The notes under the pieces are model-generated. The model was not told the DNA's origin and ran no database searches. It was given only the letters and a program-made list of their open reading frames with translations. The translations under genes were made by a program, and so were the position numbers. A stretch of DNA of 64,000 nt from Streptomyces hiroshimensis (GTDB taxonomy: Bacteria > Actinomycetota > Actinomycetes > Streptomycetales > Streptomycetaceae): positions 106,202 through 170,201 of the forward strand of contig NZ_BMUT01000015.1 in NCBI RefSeq assembly GCF_014650335.1, given 5' to 3'. Positions 51,065 through 59,705 of this stretch are shown piece by piece. Every line of letters begins with the position of its first letter. Within the stretch, counting starts at the first letter, position 1.

Positions 51065-51909
51065 GCCCGGGCCTCCGCGGTCTCGTGGTCGGTGGACAGG
51101 GCGACGTGCCGCCACGCCCCGAGCTCGCCGGCGACGTGCGCGAGCTTGGCCTCGATGCGGGCCACGCTGTCGCTGCCCAGCGGCAGCCGCAGCGGCGGCT
51201 CGGCGGTGTGCGCGAGGGCCACGACGGCCTGCGCGGCCTTGACCGGGTCGCCGATCTGCCGGTGGTTGGTCCGGGCGAAGTCGGCGCGGCGGGCCCCGGC
51301 GGTCTGCGCGTAGTCGTCGATGGCGTGCGCGGCGGGGCGCAGGCTCGACGGGTCGAAGAAGTCGGTGCGGAGCTGGCCGGGTTCGACGACGGTGACCTTG
51401 ATGCCGAGCGCGGCCACCTCGGCGTTCAGGGCCTCGGTGATGCCCTCCAGGGCGAACTTGCTGGCCCCGTAGATCCCCGAGCCCGCCCCCTGGGCGAAGC
51501 CGCCGACGGATCCGATGTTGATGACGTGGCCGGCGCGCCGGGCCCGCAGGACGGGCAGGACGGCGCGGGTGACGTTGAGGAGCCCGAAGACGTTGGTCTC
51601 GAACAGCGCGCGGACCTCGTCGCCCGAGGTCTCCTCGATCGCCCCGACCACCCCGTACCCGGCGTTGTTCACCAGCACGTCGATCCGGCCGAAGCGCTCG
51701 ACGGCACCGGCCACGGCCGTACGGGCCTGCGCCTCGTCGGTCACGTCGAGCGGGAGGACGAGCAGGTTGCCGCCGGTGTCGGGCAGGGTGTCCGGGAAGG
51801 CGCGGGGGTCGCGGACCGCGGCGACGACGTCGTCGCCGTGGGCGAGCGCGGCCCGGACGAGTTCCAGGCCGAGGCCGCGTGAGGCACCGGTGATGAACCA
51901 CACCGTCAT
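51061..51909 (-). CDS. Short-chain dehydrogenase/reductase
   Basis: The 282-aa product is a classical SDR: NAD(P)-binding TGASRGLGLEL (about residues 7-17), NNAG (about 83-86), catalytic Ser in INIGSVGG and the YGASK pair (about 150-154). The C-terminal extension suits the group acting on ketones or hydroxy-acyl compounds. The ATG at 51909 is 49 bp after the HPPD stop, and its own stop overlaps the CaiB-type gene. Confidence 0.86.
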   Translation of the reverse strand: MTVWFITGASRGLGLELVRAALAHGDDVVAAVRDPRAFPDTLPDTGGNLLVLPLDVTDEAQARTAVAGAVERFGRIDVLVNNAGYGVVGAIEETSGDEVRALFETNVFGLLNVTRAVLPVLRARRAGHVINIGSVGGFAQGAGSGIYGASKFALEGITEALNAEVAALGIKVTVVEPGQLRTDFFDPSSLRPAAHAIDDYAQTAGARRADFARTNHRQIGDPVKAAQAVVALAHTAEPPLRLPLGSDSVARIEAKLAHVAGELGAWRHVALSTDHETAEARA

Positions 51910-51958
51910 GTGATCAGCTTTCTCCAGAGGTGGTACGGGTTGCCGGCTCGCGGTGGGG

Positions 51959-53134
51959 TCAGAGGTTGCCGCGCAGCGCTTGGTCGCGCTCGATGGCCTC
52001 GAACAGCGCCTGGAAGTTGCCCCGGCCGAAGCCCTTGGCGCCGCGCCGCTCGATGATCTCGAAGAAGACGGTGGGGCGGTCCTGGACCGGCTTGGTGAAG
52101 ATCTGCAGCAGGTAGCCGTCCTCGTCGCGGTCGGCGAGGATGTTCAGCTCCCGCAGCTCGTCCACCGGCACGCGCATGTCGCCGATGCGCTCGGCGAGGA
52201 CGTCGTAGTACGCGCCGGGGGTGGTGAGGAACTCCGCCCCGGCGGCCTTCATCGCGCGGACGGTGCCGACGATGTCGTCGGTGGCGAGGGCGATGTGCTG
52301 CACGCCCGGGCCGCCGTAGAACTCCAGGTACTCGTCGATCTGCGACTTGCGCTTGCCGATGGCCGGCTCGCTGACGTTGAACTTCACCTTGCCGCTGCCG
52401 TCGCCCAGGGCCTTGGACATCAGCGAGGACAGCTCGGTGGCGATGTCCTCGTCGGTGAACTCCTGGATCTGGGTGAAGCCCATGACGCGCTGGTAGAACT
52501 CGATCCACTTGTCCATGGCGCCGAGCTCGACGTTGCCCACGACGTGGTCGATGAGCGTGAACAGAGGCTCGCTCTGCGGGCCGAAGCGGCCGGGGTCGAC
52601 CGCCTCGTAGCCCGGCAGGTAGGGGCCCTGGTAGCGGGTGCGGTCGACGAGGGTGTGCACGGTGTCGCCGTAGGCGGCGATGCGGGCCAGCACGACCGTG
52701 CCGCAGTCGTCGGTGAGCTCGTACGGTTCGGCGAGGCCGTGCGCGCCCTGCTCGACGGCGCGGGCGTAGGCGGCGCGGGCGTCGGGGACCTGCAGGGCGA
52801 CGTCGGTGACGCCGTCGCCGTGGGCGGCTATGTGCTCGGCGAGGACGCGGCCGGCCTCGGTGTGCGGCTGCACCGGCGAGGTGACGACGAAGCGGACGCC
52901 CTGCGACTCCAGCACGTAGGAGACGGTCTCGGGCGTGCCGGTCTCCGGGCCGCGGTAGGCGGTCACGCGCATGCCGAACGCGGTCCGGTAGAAGTGCATC
53001 GCCTGGCGGGCGTTGCCCACGGCGAAGACGACCGCGTCGTTGCCGAGGAGGGGGAAGGGGTCGGCGGCCGGGGCGGCGGGAGAGGCCAGAGGGGCGGAAG
53101 AGGGGGCGGCGAGGGCCGTGGAGAGAGCGTTCAT
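51959..53134 (-). CDS. hppD: 4-hydroxyphenylpyruvate dioxygenase
   Basis: The 391-aa product turns 4-hydroxyphenylpyruvate into homogentisate with Fe(II). The iron ligands are H197 (LIDHVVGN), H280 (GVQHIAL) and E359 (TVFFEII). The C-terminal stretch QIFTKPVQDRPTVFFEIIERRGAKGFGRGNFQALFEAIE is that of HPPD, not of hydroxymandelate synthase, which has LFYE and GSSN forms there. The N-terminus is extended by about 28 Ala/Pro-rich residues. GGGAA lies ahead of the ATG. No homogentisate dioxygenase gene is nearby, so the product may be used for synthesis rather than breakdown. Confidence 0.9.
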   Translation of the reverse strand: MNALSTALAAPSSAPLASPAAPAADPFPLLGNDAVVFAVGNARQAMHFYRTAFGMRVTAYRGPETGTPETVSYVLESQGVRFVVTSPVQPHTEAGRVLAEHIAAHGDGVTDVALQVPDARAAYARAVEQGAHGLAEPYELTDDCGTVVLARIAAYGDTVHTLVDRTRYQGPYLPGYEAVDPGRFGPQSEPLFTLIDHVVGNVELGAMDKWIEFYQRVMGFTQIQEFTDEDIATELSSLMSKALGDGSGKVKFNVSEPAIGKRKSQIDEYLEFYGGPGVQHIALATDDIVGTVRAMKAAGAEFLTTPGAYYDVLAERIGDMRVPVDELRELNILADRDEDGYLLQIFTKPVQDRPTVFFEIIERRGAKGFGRGNFQALFEAIERDQALRGNL

Positions 53135-53241
53135 CGGTTGTTCCCGTCTTTGGTGGGGCAAGAGGGGTCTGAGAAACAGGGGGACTGAAGGGCCGGGCGC
53201 CGGACCGCCGGGGCCGATGGGCCGGGCGGCGCGCGGCCCGG

Positions 53242-54471
53242 TCAGCCGCTGATGCGGGACCAGGTCACGGGCAGGGCGTCGAGCCAGCGCACGACCATGC
53301 CCTGCTTCCAGCTCAGCTCCTCCTCGGGGACCGCGAGCCGCAGTCCCTCGACGCGGCGCGCGAGCGCGGCGATGGCCACCTGCAGCTGCATACGGGCCAG
53401 GTGCGCGCCGGGGCAGAAGTGGGCGCCGAGGCCGAAGCCCAGGTGCGGGTTGGGGCCGCGCCCGAAGTCGAGCTCCTCGGGCGAGGTGAAGACGTCCTTG
53501 TCCCGGTTGGCCGCGCAGATGGAGCCGACGACGGCCTCTCCGGCGCGCACGACGGTCCCGCCGAGCTCGACGTCCTCGGTCGCGTAGCGGGGGAACATCG
53601 TGGAGGTGTGGAAGGGGGTGTAGCGGATCAGCTCCTCGACGGCCGCGGGCACGAGGGCGGGGTCCGTGCGCAGCCGACCGAACTCCTCAGGGTGCTGCAT
53701 GAGGACGAGCACGAAGTTGGCGAGGGTGAGCACGGTGTTCTGCACGCCGGGGGCGAGCAGGCGCACGGCCACCAGGACGAGCTCGTCCTCGGTGAGCCGC
53801 TCCGGGTCCTCGTCCCGGGCCTGGATCATGCCGTTGAGGAGGCTGTCGGTCGGCTCGCTGCGGCGGATTCCGACCAGCTTCGCCATATAGCGGTGGAGAT
53901 TTCCCATGTATTCGTTCATCTTCGCCGGCGGGAGCGAGGTGGTGGAGACCACCGCCTGCGACCATTCCTGGAAATCCGCGCGATCCTCGAAGGGAACGCC
54001 GAGCAGTTCGCAGATCACGGTGACGGCCAGCGGGTTGATGAATTCGGCCATCAGGTCGGCCGGGGTTTCCCCGGATTCCTTGCGGGACAATGCGTCGAGC
54101 AGCTCGTCGGCTTTCCGCTCGGTGAGCGGGCGCAGCCGTTCGGTCTGCCGCGGGGTCAGGCCGGCGTTGGCGACGCGGCGCAGCCGGGTGTGGTCCGGGG
54201 GGTCCATCGACAGCAGCCCGCGGTCGACGACCTCCTCGCCGATGCGCGGCTCGTCCCGGTGGAGCGTGGCCGCCCGGCTGAAGGTGTTGTCCGTCATCAC
54301 CTTGCGGATGTCGGCGTAGCGGGTGGCCAGCCAGGCCTCGTCGCCGTAGGGCAGCTGCACCCGGCTCAGCGGCTCACTCTCGCGGAGCTCCGCGTAAAGC
54401 GGGTCCAATTCGAGTCCGGACGGTTCGCCGAATGGGTAGGACCGCACCTGGAGTGCCTTGTCGTCATTCAC
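53242..54471 (-). CDS. Cytochrome P450 with unusual I-helix
   Basis: The 409-aa soluble P450 has the ExxR motif at 280-283 (ELIR) and heme-binding FGLGAHFCPGAHLAR with Cys353. The I-helix reads APGVQNT (240-246): the usual acid-alcohol pair (D/E-T) used for O2 activation is replaced by Q244-N245. Enzymes with such changes often do oxidative coupling or non-hydroxylating chemistry. The GTG start has AAAGGA about 12 nt upstream. It heads the minus-strand run to tyrA; the gap to HPPD is 107 bp. Ferredoxin and reductase must come from elsewhere. Confidence 0.88.
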   Translation of the reverse strand: MNDDKALQVRSYPFGEPSGLELDPLYAELRESEPLSRVQLPYGDEAWLATRYADIRKVMTDNTFSRAATLHRDEPRIGEEVVDRGLLSMDPPDHTRLRRVANAGLTPRQTERLRPLTERKADELLDALSRKESGETPADLMAEFINPLAVTVICELLGVPFEDRADFQEWSQAVVSTTSLPPAKMNEYMGNLHRYMAKLVGIRRSEPTDSLLNGMIQARDEDPERLTEDELVLVAVRLLAPGVQNTVLTLANFVLVLMQHPEEFGRLRTDPALVPAAVEELIRYTPFHTSTMFPRYATEDVELGGTVVRAGEAVVGSICAANRDKDVFTSPEELDFGRGPNPHLGFGLGAHFCPGAHLARMQLQVAIAALARRVEGLRLAVPEEELSWKQGMVVRWLDALPVTWSRISG

Positions 54472-54513
54472 CTTCAGGACGTCCTTTCCGGAAGCGGCTG
54501 CGCACGGAAATGG

Positions 54514-54556
54514 AGTCTGCTGAGGTGAATTTGTAGTGTCAAGCTATCTTGTCTAC
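54514..54556 (-). promoter_or_regulatory. Promoter of the P450-to-tyrA run with overlapping dyad
   Basis: On the minus strand TTGACA (54537-54542) and CAGACT (54514-54519) are 17 bp apart. The imperfect dyad GTAG..CAAG-CTAT-CTTG..CTAC (54533-54556) covers the -35 and could be a repressor site. Confidence 0.55.
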
Positions 54557-54729
54557 TGACGCGATTCGGGTTTGCTTATCTTCGCAGCTGGAATCGGCTT
54601 CCGGGGCGGCCGGGGGCGCCTCATGACCTCGGTCACACAAAGAAAAAACCGGACTGCCGACCGGTGAAATTACCAATGGAATGCAAAGTTCCGCCCTGCG
54701 TTTCATAACGCGGAAATCAGAAAAGGAAA
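54557..54729. other. AT-richer non-coding stretch
   Basis: Between the P450 promoter and the SorC terminator there is no supported gene. A-rich runs (AAAGAAAAAACC, AGAAAAGGAAAA) stand out from the GC-rich surroundings and may be regulatory or mark a junction of the accessory block. Confidence 0.4.
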
Positions 54730-54762
54730 AGCGGGCGCCGTGCCCTCCGGCACGCGCCCGCT
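54730..54762 (-). terminator. Terminator after the SorC gene
   Basis: This hairpin has a 9-bp stem AGCGGGCGC/GCGCCCGCT continued by TGCC/GGCA around CTCC. It ends about 40 nt beyond the stop and an A-run flanks it. Confidence 0.75.
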
Positions 54763-54801
54763 CACCTGTCCCTCGCGGTACGGCTCCCCGCACCCGCCCC
54801 G

Positions 54802-55869
54802 CTACGCGCCGTCCGGATCCGCCCGGTCCAGCGCCGGACGCGGCCCCGGGCCGGTCTCCAGCAGCAGGTAGTCCGCGGCGGCGGTGTCCGTCACCAGGCT
54901 GGTGACCAGCCCGGAGCGCAGCACCGCACCGATCGCCGCGGCCTTGCGCTGCCCGCCCGCGATCGCGACGACCTCCGGAATGCGGCGCAGCCGGTCGGCT
55001 TCGACCGTGATGCAGCGCTCGCCCAGGTCACGTCCGATACGGCGGCCCTCGGCGTCGAAGAGGTGCGCCGACATCTCGGCGGCGGCGCCCAGGGAGGCGT
55101 AGTGGGCCCGCTCCTCCTCGGTGAGCATGTCGTAGACCGTCGAGATGCCCGGCGCCCACGAGCCGATGGAGACGGCGGCGACGGTCACCTTGTCGAAGTA
55201 GTCGAAGGCGCGCGCGATGCCCGTCTGGCCGCGCAGCGCCGCGGCCGTGGCCGGGTCCGGCAGCAGCATCGGCGCGTAGATCGGGTGCGCCTCGCCGCCC
55301 GAGACCTGCGCGGCACGGCGCACGGCCTCCACCGAGCCGCGCTCCGCCGTGCCCGCGTCGTAGACACCGGTGAGCTGGACGACGGTGCACGGCGGCAGCC
55401 GGTGCAGCGCCGCGGCCATGTGAATGGTCGAGCGGCCCCAGGCCAGGCCCAGCACGTCGCCCTCGTGCACCAGCTCGCCGAGCAGGTCTGCGGCCACCTC
55501 GCCGAGGTTCTCGGGGTCGGGCGCGTCCTCCGCGGCATCGGCGGGGGACTCGACGACGACCGCGTGACGCAGGCCGTAGCGGGCGCGCAGCGCATCGGAG
55601 CGCTCCGCGTCCAGCTCGGCCGGGACCCGGATCTCGATCCGCACGAGATCGCGCTCGAGCGCCGTCTCCAGCACCCGGGCGACCTTGAAGCGGCTCACGC
55701 CGAACTCCTCGGCGATCTGGATCTTCGATTTGCCCTCGAGGTAGAAGCGGCGGGCCATGGCCGCCGCCTGCACCAGCTCGGCGGGCCCCATCGGCGTGGC
55801 TGAACGGCCCGTCGACACCACCGTCTCCTCACTGTTTTCACGCTGTTCGAGCTTGGACTCCACCGTCAT
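54802..55869 (-). CDS. SorC/DeoR family sugar-binding regulator
   Basis: The 355-aa product has an N-terminal HTH (about residues 32-75: AAAMARRFYLEGKSKIQIAEEFGVSRFKVARVLETALER) and a SorC sugar-phosphate binding domain (about 95-345, with GLAWGRSTIHMAA and AIAGGQRKAAAIGAVLRSG). Such regulators sense sugar phosphates. It follows rpe by 74 bp on the same strand, so a pentose-phosphate signal is plausible. The ATG at 55869 is kept because the acidic N-terminus is typical. Confidence 0.87.
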   Translation of the reverse strand: MTVESKLEQRENSEETVVSTGRSATPMGPAELVQAAAMARRFYLEGKSKIQIAEEFGVSRFKVARVLETALERDLVRIEIRVPAELDAERSDALRARYGLRHAVVVESPADAAEDAPDPENLGEVAADLLGELVHEGDVLGLAWGRSTIHMAAALHRLPPCTVVQLTGVYDAGTAERGSVEAVRRAAQVSGGEAHPIYAPMLLPDPATAAALRGQTGIARAFDYFDKVTVAAVSIGSWAPGISTVYDMLTEEERAHYASLGAAAEMSAHLFDAEGRRIGRDLGERCITVEADRLRRIPEVVAIAGGQRKAAAIGAVLRSGLVTSLVTDTAAADYLLLETGPGPRPALDRADPDGA

Positions 55870-55943
55870 CCTGTCAGAAACGGCGGTCCTTGATCAGACC
55901 TTGACCTTCGCGCTCAGCATTTCGGGCGAGCGCGGCACCCCGC

Positions 55944-56630
55944 TCAGTGCCCGCAGGCCCAGGCCGCACCGGCCGTGACGCGCTCCGCCTGGGCGCGCAG
56001 GGCCCGTACGGTCGCCGCCGGGTCCTCCGTACCGTAGACGGCGGATCCGGCCACGAACACGTCCGCGCCGGCCTCCGCGCACCGTTCGATCGTCTCCGCC
56101 GAGACCCCGCCGTCGACCTGCAGCCACATCTGCAGACCGTGCCGCGAGATCAGCTCCCGGGTGCGGCGGATCTTCGGCAGCATGATGTCCAGGAACGCCT
56201 GGCCGCCGAAGCCGGGCTCGACGGTCATGATCAGCAGCATGTCCAGCTCGGGCAGCAGGTCCTCGTACGGCTCGATCGGCGTCGCCGGCTTCAGCGCCAT
56301 CGAGGCGCGCGCGCCCTTCGCCCGGATCTCCCGCGCGAGCCGCACGGGCGCGGCGGCGGCCTCCGCGTGGAAGGTCACCGACCCGGCGCCGGCCTCCACG
56401 TACTGCGGCGCCCAGCGGTCCGGGTCCTCGATCATCAGATGGCAGTCCAGCGGGGTGTCCGTGGCCCGGCTCAGCGACTCGACGATCGGCACGCCGAGGG
56501 TGAGGTTGGGGACGAAGTGGTTGTCCATGACGTCCACGTGGAGCCAGTCGGCGCCCTTGACCGCCTCGGCCTCGTCGGCGAGTCGGGCGAAGTCCGCGGA
56601 CAGGATGCTGGGGTTGATCTGCACGGCCAT
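55944..56630 (-). CDS. rpe: Ribulose-phosphate 3-epimerase
   Basis: The 228-aa product interconverts ribulose-5- and xylulose-5-phosphate. It is a TIM barrel with NPSILSADFARL (residues 6-17), LHVDVMDNHFVPNLTLG (metal-binding His/Asp), CHLMIEDPDRW, MTVEPGFGGQAF and QVDGGVSAETI. Length and motifs are normal. An in-frame ATG at 56630 starts MAVQINPSIL. SorC regulator follows. Confidence 0.95.
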   Translation of the reverse strand: MAVQINPSILSADFARLADEAEAVKGADWLHVDVMDNHFVPNLTLGVPIVESLSRATDTPLDCHLMIEDPDRWAPQYVEAGAGSVTFHAEAAAAPVRLAREIRAKGARASMALKPATPIEPYEDLLPELDMLLIMTVEPGFGGQAFLDIMLPKIRRTRELISRHGLQMWLQVDGGVSAETIERCAEAGADVFVAGSAVYGTEDPAATVRALRAQAERVTAGAAWACGH

Positions 56631-57012
56631 GCCTTAAGCCTCCCATGTCCGCTGCGCGGCGCTGACACGGGCTCCACCGGTGCGGCGCCCTCCGCCCCGC
56701 CGGGACCCTCCCCGGGCCCCGGCCCCGGGGCCGGATCGAAGAGGCGAGGCCTCATCGCTCGGGCCGGCCGTCCGGCCGTGGCACACGGACCGAGGGCAGC
56801 CCGGCACCGCCGGACACCGCCGTGGGGATCGCGCACCGCGGCGTCGGAACGAAGAGGCGCGGCCTTTTCACCGTCTGCGCGGCGACGGTGGCCGGGCTCG
56901 TGAAGGGGCGCAGCCCCTTCAAAACCGCCGCCGCGGCGCGCAACCACCACGGCGCGGCCCGGCGGTGCCGGACCGGGCCGCTACGGGCGGACCCGGAAGC
57001 CCGCCGCAGGCG
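56631..57012. other. Non-coding gap between rsmB and rpe
   Basis: These 382 bp hold a palindrome CCGGCCCCGGGGCCGG (about 56719-56734), a direct repeat GAAGAGGCG(A/C)GGCCT at 56738 and 56851, and the hairpin at 56900. No gene is supported. Words such as GGGGCGCAGCCCC and CGGCACCGCCGG recur in the repeat array near 60.3 kb. Confidence 0.5.
56900..56920 (-). terminator. Terminator after rsmB
   Basis: This hairpin has a 9-bp perfect stem TGAAGGGGC/GCCCCTTCA with a 3-nt loop, flanked by an A4 run, 93 nt beyond the rsmB stop. Confidence 0.55.
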
Positions 57013-58437
57013 CTACGCGGTGCGGCGCAGGAGGGCCAGGTACATCGCGTCCGTGCCGTGCAGGTGCGGCCACAGCTGGACGTCCGGGCCCTCGCCCAGT
57101 GCCGGAACGCCCTGCATGTGCGGGCGCGCGTCGATCCACTCCGCGCTCACGCCGTCCCGCTTGAGCACGTCGTCCACGACGGCCTTCGTCTCGGCCGGGT
57201 GCGGCGAGCACGTCGCGTACCCCACGACACCGCCCACCCGCACGGCGCGCAGCGCCTCCCGCAGCAGGTCGCGCTGGAGCGGGGCGAAGCCGGCCACGTC
57301 CTCCGGGCGGCGGCGCCAGCGGGCCTCCGGGCGGCGGCGCAGGGCGCCCAGACCGGTGCAGGGCACGTCCACGAGGACCCGGTCGAAGACGCCCTCGCGC
57401 CACGGCGGCCGCGTGCCGTCCGCGGCGATGACCTGGTACGGGCCGGGGTTCCCGGCGAGCGCCCGCCCGACCAGGCGGGCCCGGTGCGGCTGCTTCTCGG
57501 AGGCGAGCAGCGCCGCCCCCCGCTCGGCGGCCAGCGCCCCGAGGAGCGCCGCCTTGCCACCGGGACCGGCGCAGCCGTCCAGCCAGCGCGCGTCCGGGCC
57601 CTCCACGGGCACGGACGCGAGGGCGAGGGCGACCAGCTGGCTGCCCTCGTCCTGGACACCGGCGCGGCCTTCCTGCACGGCCTCCAGCGCCCCGGGCTCG
57701 CCGCCCTCGGCGAGCCGCACGGCGTACGGCGACCAGCGGCCCGGCAGGGCCGAGTCCTCGCCGACGGCCGCCAGCAGCTCCTCCGGCGTGGAGCGGCCGG
57801 GCCGGGCGACCAGCGTGACCTCCGGCCGCTCGTTGTCGGCCTCCAACAGGTCCTCGATGCCGGCGCGGCCGCCGCCGAGGGCGTCCCACAGGGCGGAGAC
57901 GACCCAGCGCGGGTGCGCGTGCACCACGGCGAGGTGCTCCTCGGGGTCGTCCTCGTAGGGCGGGGCGACCTTCTCCAGCCACCCGTCCAGGTCGTGCGCG
58001 GTGATCTTCCGCAGCACGGCGTTCACGAACTTCGCCCGCCCGTCGCCGAGCACGACGCGCGCCAGCTCGACGCTGGCGGAGACCGCCGCGTGCGGCGGGA
58101 TGCGCGTGCCGAGCAGCTGGTGCGCGCCCAGGCTCAGGACGTCCAGGACCGGCGGGTCCACCTCGCGCAGCGGCCGGTCGACGCAGGAGGCGATGATCGC
58201 GTCGTACGTCCCCTGGCGGCGCAGCGTGCCGTAGACCAGCTCCGTGGCGAGCGCGGCGTCGCGCGTGTCGAAGTCCCCCTTCTCCCGCGCCTTGCGCAGC
58301 AGCGGCGGCAGGACCAGGTTCGCGTACGCGTCCCGCTCGTCGACCGCCCGCAGCGCCTCGAAGGCGAGGACCCGCACCGGGTCCTTCTTGGGCCGGCGGT
58401 AGGGCTTTGCGGGGCGTCGGGCGGGACGGTCGTTCAC
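57013..58437 (-). CDS. rsmB: 16S rRNA m5C967 methyltransferase RsmB
   Basis: The 474-aa product has an N-terminal NusB-like RNA-binding domain (about residues 18-165) and a Rossmann methyltransferase domain (about 240-470). LDGCAGPGGKAALL is the SAM site, VDVPCTGLGALRRRPEARWR holds one catalytic Cys and ATCSPHPAET the second. It methylates a cytosine of 16S rRNA. GGAG precedes the GTG start. It follows fmt by 62 bp, the usual fmt-rsmB order. Confidence 0.93.
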   Translation of the reverse strand: MNDRPARRPAKPYRRPKKDPVRVLAFEALRAVDERDAYANLVLPPLLRKAREKGDFDTRDAALATELVYGTLRRQGTYDAIIASCVDRPLREVDPPVLDVLSLGAHQLLGTRIPPHAAVSASVELARVVLGDGRAKFVNAVLRKITAHDLDGWLEKVAPPYEDDPEEHLAVVHAHPRWVVSALWDALGGGRAGIEDLLEADNERPEVTLVARPGRSTPEELLAAVGEDSALPGRWSPYAVRLAEGGEPGALEAVQEGRAGVQDEGSQLVALALASVPVEGPDARWLDGCAGPGGKAALLGALAAERGAALLASEKQPHRARLVGRALAGNPGPYQVIAADGTRPPWREGVFDRVLVDVPCTGLGALRRRPEARWRRRPEDVAGFAPLQRDLLREALRAVRVGGVVGYATCSPHPAETKAVVDDVLKRDGVSAEWIDARPHMQGVPALGEGPDVQLWPHLHGTDAMYLALLRRTA

Positions 58438-58499
58438 GAAAGGTGCTCCGGGGCAGGCTGGGTGACGAAGGTGTCCAGCCTACGCTCTGCGCTCTGCGC

Positions 58500-59435
58500 T
58501 CAGGCCGTGCCGAGGCGCTCGCCTGCGGCGATACGGACACCGCGGGCCCAGTCGGCCGCCTTCATCGGCTTCTTGCCCTGCGGCTGGACCCACTGCAGCT
58601 CGACGGCGTACGAGCCGGTCCCCACGTGCACGGAGTTCTTGGCAGCGACGATCTCGCCGGGCGCGAGGCCCTCCCGGTCCGTGGCGGGCAGCACCGACAT
58701 GACCTTCAGCCGCTCGCCGCGGAAGAGCGTCCAGGCGCCCGGCGCCGGGGCGCACCCGCGGACCACGCGGTCCACGCGCAGGGCGGGCGCGGCCCAGTCG
58801 ATCCGGGCGTCCTCGACATTGATCTTCGGGGCGAGGGAGACGCCCTCGGCGGGCTGCGGCACGGCCTTGAGCGAGCCGTCCTCGATGCCGTCCATGGTCG
58901 CGGCGAGCAGGCCGGAGCCGGCGAACGCGAGCCGGGTCAGCAGGTCGCCGCTGGTGTCGGTGGGCCGCACCTCCTCGGTGACCACGCCGTAGACGGGGCC
59001 CGAGTCCAGGCCCTCCTCGATCAGGAAGGTGGACGCGCCGGTGACCTCGTCGCCCGCGAGGATCGAGTGCTGCACCGGGGCCGCGCCGCGCCACGCGGGC
59101 AGCAGCGAGAAGTGCAGGTTGACCCAGCCGTGCACGGGGATGTCCAGGGCGGCCTTCGGCAGCAGCGCGCCGTAGGCGACGACCGGGCAGCAGTCCGGGG
59201 CGATCTCGCGCAGCCGGGCGAGGAAGTCCTCGTCGCGCGGGCGGGCGGGCTTGAGCACCTCGATGCCGGCCTCCTCCGCGCGCTCGGCGACGGGGCTCGC
59301 CACCAGGCGGCGACCGCGGCCGGCCGGGGCGTCGGGCCGGGTGACGACGGCGACGACCTCGTGGCGGTCCGAGGCGAGCAGGGCGTCGAGGGCGGGGACG
59401 GCGACCTCGGGGGTACCGGCGAAGACGAGCCTCAT
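58500..59435 (-). CDS. fmt: Methionyl-tRNA formyltransferase
   Basis: The 311-aa product formylates initiator tRNA. It has MRLVFAGTPEVAVPALDALL at the start, VTRPDAPAGRGRRL, the formyl-folate site NLHFSLLPAWRGAAPVQHSI with catalytic Asn/His, and the C-terminal tRNA-binding domain (about residues 205-305). The start is the family one; GGAGAGG lies rather far upstream (about 14 nt). Confidence 0.94.
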   Translation of the reverse strand: MRLVFAGTPEVAVPALDALLASDRHEVVAVVTRPDAPAGRGRRLVASPVAERAEEAGIEVLKPARPRDEDFLARLREIAPDCCPVVAYGALLPKAALDIPVHGWVNLHFSLLPAWRGAAPVQHSILAGDEVTGASTFLIEEGLDSGPVYGVVTEEVRPTDTSGDLLTRLAFAGSGLLAATMDGIEDGSLKAVPQPAEGVSLAPKINVEDARIDWAAPALRVDRVVRGCAPAPGAWTLFRGERLKVMSVLPATDREGLAPGEIVAAKNSVHVGTGSYAVELQWVQPQGKKPMKAADWARGVRIAAGERLGTA

Positions 59436-59705
59436 GGGTGGCGAACTACCTCTCCTCGAGCGCCGAGCGGAACGGCCCACCAGTCTAAAGGGCCCGGCCC
59501 CGAGGGGGCGTACGGATTGTCACGCGCCTCATTCCGGCGGATGTGCGCCCCCATACCGTGACCCGGCGGCCCATGGCGCGTTGTGGTCAAGAGAGATTGA
59601 CCGCACCGGGCCGCTGCCGCGGCCCTCTTCCGTTGCTCGTCGACGTAACGCGTCAACTCTCGTCTTTTTCCGTCCTTTTACCCCGCCGGTCCGAGAGGCT
59701 TCTTC

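Noticed and set aside
51959..53134. Hydroxymandelate synthase (HmaS), which would mean a hydroxyphenylglycine pathway
   Set aside because: The C-terminal motifs (TVFFEII, GRGNF) are those of HPPD, and no hydroxymandelate oxidase or HpgT gene is present.
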